Source: Rhynchonema sp. JSB1_4 | Lineage: Eukaryota; Nematoda; Chromadorea; Monhysterida; Xyalidae | Direction of reading: 5' to 3' | NCBI GenBank assembly: GCA_030248065.1 | Contig: JASAMV010000254.1 | Span: 103,054 to 167,053 of the forward strand | DNA length: 64,000 nucleotides | Part shown: positions 57,766 to 64,000 of the stretch, one piece after another | Numbering within the stretch: the first letter of the stretch is position 1 | Layout: every line of letters begins with the position of its first letter | Notes under the pieces: model-generated | What the model saw: the letters and a program-made list of their open reading frames with translations, nothing else | Database searches by the model: none | Told to the model about the DNA's origin: nothing | Position numbers and translations under genes: made by a program

Positions 57766-60700
57766 CTACTGCACAATCACTTTGAAGTCAGTGATCACAG
57801 CGCGGTGATCGGACGGCCAGCCAGTCAGGTCGGAGCCTATCAACAAATTAATTTTAAAAAACGAGCGAACGACACACGAAATAGACTAAAAACATTTCGA
57901 AACACAAGCGGACAGGCAAACAACAGCGCACCGGCGTATGTTTCCGACAAGACCGCTTTGATGCGGCCTTTTCCCTTGTAGAAAATGTAGTCGATCCGAT
58001 CCTGTGGGAGCTCGATTTCAACCGGGGACCAAGTGTTGCCTGCAGAAAGCAACTTGTGACCTGATCTTCTCAAGGTTGTCTCTAATCAAAGTGTTCAGTG
58101 TTGACGCTCACCTGGCTTAGTCAATGGATCAGGGTGCACCTCTCGATAACTGTCGACAAAGTTTGCATCATCAATCGTCTTTGTCACTTCCCATTCCCAT
58201 CCCTGGTGCGTTCTGAACAATAATTTCATTCTGTTATGAGCATGCAGTCTGATAACCACGCTGCCTTGTGCAGCAATAGCAATAAATCTTTTAAATCCGG
58301 CTTAAAATGCCATTGCAGTCGCCGCACGTGTCAGTGATCCGTGAAAACGCAGCTGGGCTGGGTGTCAGCCGTTATGCAACACCCGTGGGATGCGTGCAAA
58401 GCTCTGCTTCTGCAAATCTCAAAGTGCAAAAATAGAAAGAGCGCGAAGACAGATCCTGTCCGATCCGATTACTTGATCGCTTACGTATAAGCAAGCAGCA
58501 CATGGATGCCACGAAACAGCTCAACCTACTTGCAGTGGCTGTACTGGGTTCTTTGGATCCAATCTAAGTGTGAAGGTGAATTTGCATCGCCGGCCAAAAT
58601 TATCGGGGTCTGAAATGATTAAAACACCGGCACTTTACAAATTTGTCTTGTGGAAGCAGAGTACAAACCAACATCTGGATCTTCTCTTTCAGCAATTTCA
58701 GCGAGCATAAGTTCGGTTTCCTTCACACGAGCTGAAATGTACATAAGTGACCAGAAATGCCGTTTTCAACGTCTTTGTGTTTCGTGCTTTGCCTTGTGGT
58801 TGGTTGACTTTGACATCACGCGCCTGACAATGTGGACACGCAATGAATTGTGTGTCACGTACAGCATGTTTTAGATTGCCCACTTCGACTTGTTAGAAAC
58901 AGACGACGGGTGGTGTATCAGGTCATCGTCGGTGTGAACATACTGGGTGTCCGCAAGTGGGAGCCAGATCACACGCAAGAGCAGGCTCTACTCTCGCACA
59001 AAAGAAACAGAAAACTTGGAGGTTCACATGATTATTGAATACAAGTCAACCCGTCACAGTACCCAATTTGACGCACTTGTTTCATTGACTGGCCAGTGGT
59101 TGTCGGGTACGCCGCACAGAATGTATGGTCCGTATGTCCACGGATCAAGATGAAAGTTCCAAACGGTTAAATTGAAAGGTTTTGAGTAAGTCGGCTCGAT
59201 GGTTACCGTAATCGCTGTTGCAACTGGCACCTGGAGAAGGACTTTGATATTTGCACATGCGAACTCCGTTCCATCATGGGCATCATGTGTTTGGTACACG
59301 TCAGTCCATCGGGCGGGCGGTACACCAGGTCATCGTCGGAGCTCTTGCACTATATGCCTCCTGGCTTTACGATGGCGCGAAACATCACTATGCAAACAAC
59401 CGTATAATTTGACCATGGCCATGGCAGGGAATTCTGCGCTCTGAGCGTGTTGACGCATGAACAACTTCTGTCACAGCAAATGCAACTATTCACGTTTGCG
59501 GCGCTACCTAACCCATGCATTGTGCACATAGGAACCGGGCACCACCATGAACTTGGATAGAATGAGCTGTCGCTTCACTTTGTTGAGTAACGTGCGATTT
59601 GGCGTGTCGTACTGCAGATCTGGTCCGTATCCTGGATGAAAAGGTAAAAAAGGTAAAGGCGTTCCGCAAAATTTAGGCTCCGCCATGAGGGACCTACCAA
59701 CAACCGGATAGCAGGTGACTCTAACGGGTAGGTGCCTGTTTACCCGCAGCAATTGGGGCTTTCCGTTTACCGACCCTTCTCGGGCATTGAAGGCTGGGTT
59801 CACCCAGACACCACTTTGATGTTGCTCCGTCCGCTGGGGTTTGATCCCAGAACTAAACCAGGCCAAACACTGCATGGCCTGTCAGATCGGACGGAGTACA
59901 CACGAGTAAACGTGGTCTGGCTGTCGTTATCGGTATGTTGTGGATCAGACCATTAGAGTTAAGAATCGGTCCCATTCTATCATATGTTATACTGGAGTAT
60001 TTACTGTATGATGACAGCATACTCACGGCGCAGTCCGTGTAGTGTATATCCGTGGTCCATTTTGTCATTCACGGCTTGCATGAGCTGTTGTACCATCATT
60101 TGATTTGCATCAAACATCGTGAAATACTCCTGTCATATTGGAAAAATGGTTTTCACACAGCATCGCGTTGCGCATCAGTTGAGTGCGCTTTGGAAATCTT
60201 GTAGGTGTTATTAGTTATTCCATTCAACTTTTCTGAGGACCGTACCAAAAATGTCGTTTCTGGAGAAAATACGCAGCCGGGGCGGCTGGTGCAAATTCAC
60301 TGAAAACATACCACATTTGTCACTAGTACATACCTGAAGGACCACAATGTCCGCATGAACTTGCAAAATGTGTTCGGCCATTTTCTGAAGTCCATTGGTC
60401 ACGTTTGTGCCAAACACCCATGAATTTAAGGTCATCACACGAATTGTGGGCTGCTCGTGAAACAGCAACGTCAAACATAATCGAGCAACCGTGGCACAGA
60501 CAACATTAATTATTTTGGCGATTCCGAGGACCATTAAGAGAGCGGTTTCGTATCACCCGCGCACACAGGCTGGCATCGACGCTCATTATATCAGGTGTCA
60601 TGTGAGCAAATTGCGGACAAACTGTGGCATATAAATCACTATAAAAAGGCATGTGCAGAATGAAAACTATGTTGCACTTTTTGAATTACACATCGCGTGA

Positions 60701-60779
60701 TCAAACTCACACCATAATCACTTGCACTGTCAGCCAACGTCAATGCCAGAGGCAAACAGATCCATCGAGCAACCCACAT
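57766..60779 (-). CDS. Secreted endonuclease/exonuclease/phosphatase (EEP) family protein (326 aa, 10 exons)
   Basis: Exons in coding order: 60711-60779, 60334-60450, 60027-60129, 59513-59631, 59077-59230, 58673-58731, 58530-58609, 58112-58212, 57932-58039, 57766-57836. They sum to 981 nt in frame. Exon 1 encodes a signal-peptide-like start (MWVARWICLPLALTLA). The EEP (DNase I/sphingomyelinase) fold is shown by TLNSW (Asn32), IVVLQE (Glu63), NFHLDPWTYGPY (His163), ILAGDANSPSHLDW (Asp215, Asn217), DSYREVHPDP, DRIDYIF and WPSDHRAV (His314). The GDxN-PSHLDW and DSYR-HPDP signatures point to a subfamily distinct from classic DNase I. The substrate cannot be told from sequence; phosphodiester hydrolysis is the expected chemistry. 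Exon 4 (residues ~97-136) is the least typical part and may be misplaced. A start at 60534 is possible but would lose the signal peptide. A SINE-like repeat sits in the intron at 59640-59925. Confidence 0.85.
59640..59925 (+). repeat. SINE-like repeat copy 3 (EEP gene intron), with B-box-like GGTTTGATCCC
   Basis: The repeat contains GAAGGCTGGGTTCACCC and AACTAAACCAGGCCAAACAC, parallel to copy 1. GGGGTTTGATCCCAG near 59829 resembles a Pol III B box in a small hairpin, which suggests tRNA ancestry. Confidence 0.5.
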
Positions 60780-61825
60780 TTTGCGAGGAAAATCTTTTGC
60801 GCAGCATAAGTTACATAGGTATGGTACGAACGACGCGCGATTATTCTCCTGCTTCTGCGAACAGAGCTCATTCCAACACACATTGTTTTGGTGCTTTGCA
60901 GTTGCACAATCGATTCTATTGTTGTTTCCTGATTTGAAAAACATTCGCCTTAATTTAGAGCAACGGCCCCGGTTGGGCGGAGGACCTGGGTTCGAATCCC
61001 AGTCGAAGAAAGCATTTTTTGTTCACAAAGGATTTTGGAGTGTACGTGCGTTCACCGAAATTATTCGCTTAGCGCTAGATGAGCAAAACCAGTTTGATCA
61101 AAGTTTCAGCGAAAGGAAAAGTAAGAGTCAGCCAGAACACCAAAAACATGTTTGATGTTTGTGCCGATTGTTTGAGCGTGGCGCTTGGCTGGGCACATTT
61201 GCTGGGATCAAGTCAATGTTCACGGTTTAGCCAACACACTACGCTACGCAGTTCTGCTTCTCGCCCTGAATGATTTTGATCAAACTGGCTTTGGTTGTTT
61301 GTTAGTTTGTATAAAGTTACGTTTGAACACAATAAGGATGGCGCCGGTCTTGGTTGCAAACTCATCAGCTTTTGGAACAAAGATTCCCCACAGCCACAAC
61401 TAGGGCTTTGGCGAAAATGTTTGAAACAAATATTGTCAATTCAAACCATGCACACTGCACAGCCTTCCTGATCTAGTTTCTTTCTATCTTTTTTCGACTC
61501 ATGGAAAACGTGCATACACGACACGAGTATGTGCAGGCCAGAACACGGCAATTCAAATTATGTACCTGCATTTGTGCGTGTTCGGTTGTTTGAACGCGAA
61601 CGATTGAATGCAGCTTCAGATGGGGAATTGAAACGAATGATTTTGACATGATGCCGGCGCACTGCCGGTGTCCAATTCAAACACATGTGGCCCACGCTGT
61701 AAACATGACGAGACTGTTTGTTTGAGAATCGTGCGTTAATGGGCCGTATTCTCGAAAGCGCCACCGTCACCGGGGGCTATTGCGCAACAAATGTACGCTC
61801 TCCACCTAGGTGTGTAAATTACCTT
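60780..61825. other. Presumed upstream region of the EEP gene, no further gene seen
   Basis: Contains the tRNA-like fragment at 60948. No promoter motif could be assigned. Confidence 0.4.
60948..61012 (+). repeat. tRNA-like fragment with strong T-arm/B box
   Basis: CTGGGTTCGAATCCCAG forms a perfect 5-bp T stem with a canonical loop. The matching acceptor stem and D arm are not convincing, so this is a tRNA relic or SINE head, not a functional tRNA gene. Confidence 0.35.
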
Positions 61826-62130
61826 TTGTTCATAAAATGTTGCCATGTTGACATACAATGTAAAACAATTTCGATCGGGCAGTTGAACAGCGACAGGGTA
61901 CGTATAGAGCAGTAGATTATTTCTCAGACTGCCAATCGAGTTGTAATGAACACAGCTTCAACACGGAAATGTTTTCGAACGATTATCGGTTTCTGTGTGT
62001 TTTCTTCTGTACAGTGCTGTTTTTGAGGTGTCGTGATAAATTTGGCATGTTTTGAGAATGGGGGATGGAGATGGTGGACATTCGAGAACTTTACCTAATG
62101 ATGCTTTTGTTCCGTGCCACTACTCGGATA
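61826..62130. repeat. Left arm of a large inverted repeat
   Basis: ATAAAATGTTGCCATGTTGA through CGATCGGGCAGTTGAACAGC, TTTGAGGTGTCGTGATAAAT and GAATGGGGGATGGAGATGG reappear reverse-complemented at 63675-64000. Agreement continues for about 300 bp with small indels. Confidence 0.8.
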
Positions 62131-62358
62131 CAACCCAACTTGAAACAACCCGAAGCTGAGTGGAGGAACGTATTTCGAAACTTTTCGAAAATGTGTCCGG
62201 TCAAGCTTGTGTCCGTCGATAATATCATCACGCGGTTTTTGGGCTGCGAGCGGATACGGTATCGCGCGGGCGTTGGTCATTCATTTTGAAACATATAACC
62301 GGCCAATCAGCGTCCAGCAAAGCTCACAAACCCCTTACGGATTTTGAATTACACCACG

Positions 62359-62721
62359 TATAGTCCAACCACCAGCTCATGAGACGACTTTTTTTAAAAG
62401 CTTGCTTGGCCAGATTAAAAAATGCGCCGGTTACACGGGTTTTCGCAAACAAAAGAAAGAGATCGGGCTGAGAGACATGATGACAACTTCCAGCTGGCTG
62501 ACCTCAATTTGTTGCGTGCTTACGCGAACAGCAGCGTTGTTCAACACACAAATGTTTTGGGAGTAAAGGACAATTTACGCACCGAGGTGGAGAGCGTGTT
62601 TGAAAAAAATATATGCGTTTCTCTTTCTTTCATTTCCGAAATGCGTGGAACCGGAACATTATTGGAACCGCACAAACCAATTTCAAAAAAAGTCGTCTCA
62701 TGAGTCCGTGGCTGGACTATA
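62359..62721. mobile_element. TA-flanked MITE, copy 4
   Basis: Runs TATAGTCCAACCACCAGCTC to GTGGCTGGACTATA, in the same orientation as copy 2. It lies between the two arms of the terminal inverted repeat at 61826 and 63675. Confidence 0.82.
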
Positions 62722-63674
62722 CTGTGATGAGTAGTTCTGCTCACGAACCTTGTGGTGCTGTGCGCACACAACACATGAACAAATCTTTTGCTGTGGTACC
62801 CCAGTCATCGGTATGCAAGAGATGCACGTGAATAGAGCAAGTCGCAAATGCACAATTGAGGCATCAAACGTGCACCTTTCGATGTACTGTAATCCGGGCG
62901 ACTGCGCATTAATCCGACTCGGCCCTTTTTCGTTGACAGGCGCAGCATAAAACCGCAGATTTTCGCCCGGTTTCTCCAGTTTTCGGACATTTTTATCACG
63001 CTGCCTTGTCCACGCCACTGCGTCAGAAATATTTTCGAGTTTTGAGTTCCTCAAATTTGCACTCGTCCATACCGCAAACCCTCGATTTGGTTCAGAAAAT
63101 TATCCAAGAAACATTCCGCTCCAAAGAACACGCAGTTTCGATCTTCATTCATTCAAGCGAGTGCAGTGGATGCCCTACAAAGACAATGAAACATCACGCA
63201 CAGGTTTGCGGGGACACATTGGGATAGTTATTTTGCTTGGTTTTATTTTTGACCGACAATGCTATAAAACGACACAAAAACTTTTGGCTAATTGTTTTGT
63301 TGTCAACGTAAATCGTTAACTCAAGCAGCTCTGAATGACCGCGAGAAACATATGGCATTGAGGTGACGACTGAGTTGATGACGAGAATTGACGATGTAAG
63401 TTGACGTCATGAGTATAAGCCAAACGTTTGCCACAATCAAGAGATTTTTTCTTTTTCGCGCTGGCCCGCCATTGCAAACGGTCGGTGCACCGGGTCACCA
63501 TCAGCACTCAAGGAACCAAATAGCCAAACGTTGCTCTCATGGAAATGTATCCGTATACTATTTTGACCGAATTTCAGATCATGCGCACACCTAGCAGTTT
63601 GTGCCCAATATTGATCGATTCCAAACTTCACAAATCAAGGTTGTGCCTTCCTTCTCACACTGTCGACGGTTGTA

Positions 63675-64000
63675 TCCGTAGTGGCACGGAACGAAAGCAT
63701 CATTAGGTTAAAGTTCTCAAATGTCCCCCATCTCCGTCCAACATTCTCGAAACTTGTGTCTGCAATCCCCCCCCCCATTCTCAAAACATGCCAAATTTAT
63801 CACGACACCTCAAAAACAGCACCGTACGAAAACACACAGAAACCAAAAATCATGGTTCGAAAAACATTTCAGTGTAAAGCTGTGTTATTTACAACTCAAT
63901 TGGCGGTCTGAGAATAATCTATGCGTACCTGTCGCTGTTCAACTGCCCGATCAAAATTGTTTTTTTACATACTGTATGTCCCACATGGCCAACATTTTAT
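63675..64000. repeat. Right arm of a large inverted repeat, running off the window
   Basis: Reverse complement of 61826-62130: CCCCCCCATTCTCAAAACAT, ATTTATCACGACACCTCAAA, CTGTTCAACTGCCCGATC, ending CCAACATTTTAT. The element probably has its terminus just beyond 64000. Confidence 0.8.

Noticed and set aside
60211..60534. Alternative EEP first exon starting at 60534
   Set aside because: The 60711/60450 junction uses a GTGAGT donor, keeps frame and adds a signal peptide; the alternative is kept only as a possibility.
60948..61012. Functional tRNA gene
   Set aside because: The T arm is excellent, but the D arm and acceptor stem do not pair acceptably.

Overview
The window is eukaryotic (animal) genomic DNA. 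Every recognisable gene is split by GT-AG introns, some only 59-65 nt long and others expanded to 1-2 kb by mobile DNA, and all predicted exons join in consistent phase. A STAT without the N-terminal domain, a DNAJC9-type J protein and compact introns fit an invertebrate. A nematode is my best guess, but the sequence alone does not prove it.

Layout. Positions 1-12174 hold no gene I can support. Positions 12175-13614 are three abutting inverted-repeat elements. Positions 15506-22705 are three direct tandem copies (A, B, C) of a locus carrying a minus-strand gene of unknown family: A looks intact at its 3' part, B has a foldback element inside an exon, and C is a truncated pseudogene split by a hAT-like element. 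Positions 23480-24560 hold a frameshifted C2H2 zinc-finger array that runs into a degenerate A/C tract. Positions 25265-29987 (minus) encode a 521-aa type II membrane protein with a kelch-like ectodomain. Positions 30450-32800 are packed with hAT-like elements. Positions 34700-44920 (plus) encode a 743-aa STAT in 15 exons. Positions 46327-53264 (minus, convergent with STAT) encode a 537-aa DNAJC9-like chaperone in 12 exons with a repeated lysine-rich tail. Positions 57766-60779 (minus) encode a 326-aa secreted endonuclease/exonuclease/phosphatase-fold protein in 10 exons. The window ends inside a large inverted repeat.

The most striking feature is a set of short non-autonomous hAT-like elements. 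Their termini start CAG or TAG, and most are flanked by perfect 8-bp target duplications. Many have minisatellite or G/C-rich interiors, and they are inserted into one another up to three levels deep, so the order of insertion can be read directly. They fill intron 1 of STAT, sit in introns of the DNAJC9-like gene, and make up almost all of 53408-56928. Four other inverted-repeat families (TA-flanked MITEs, long foldbacks) and a SINE-like repeat are interleaved.

The genes are not an operon and show no shared pathway. Three tracts (24590-24830, 33650-34250, 51245-51460) are almost pure homopolymer mixtures and are probably sequencing or assembly artefacts.
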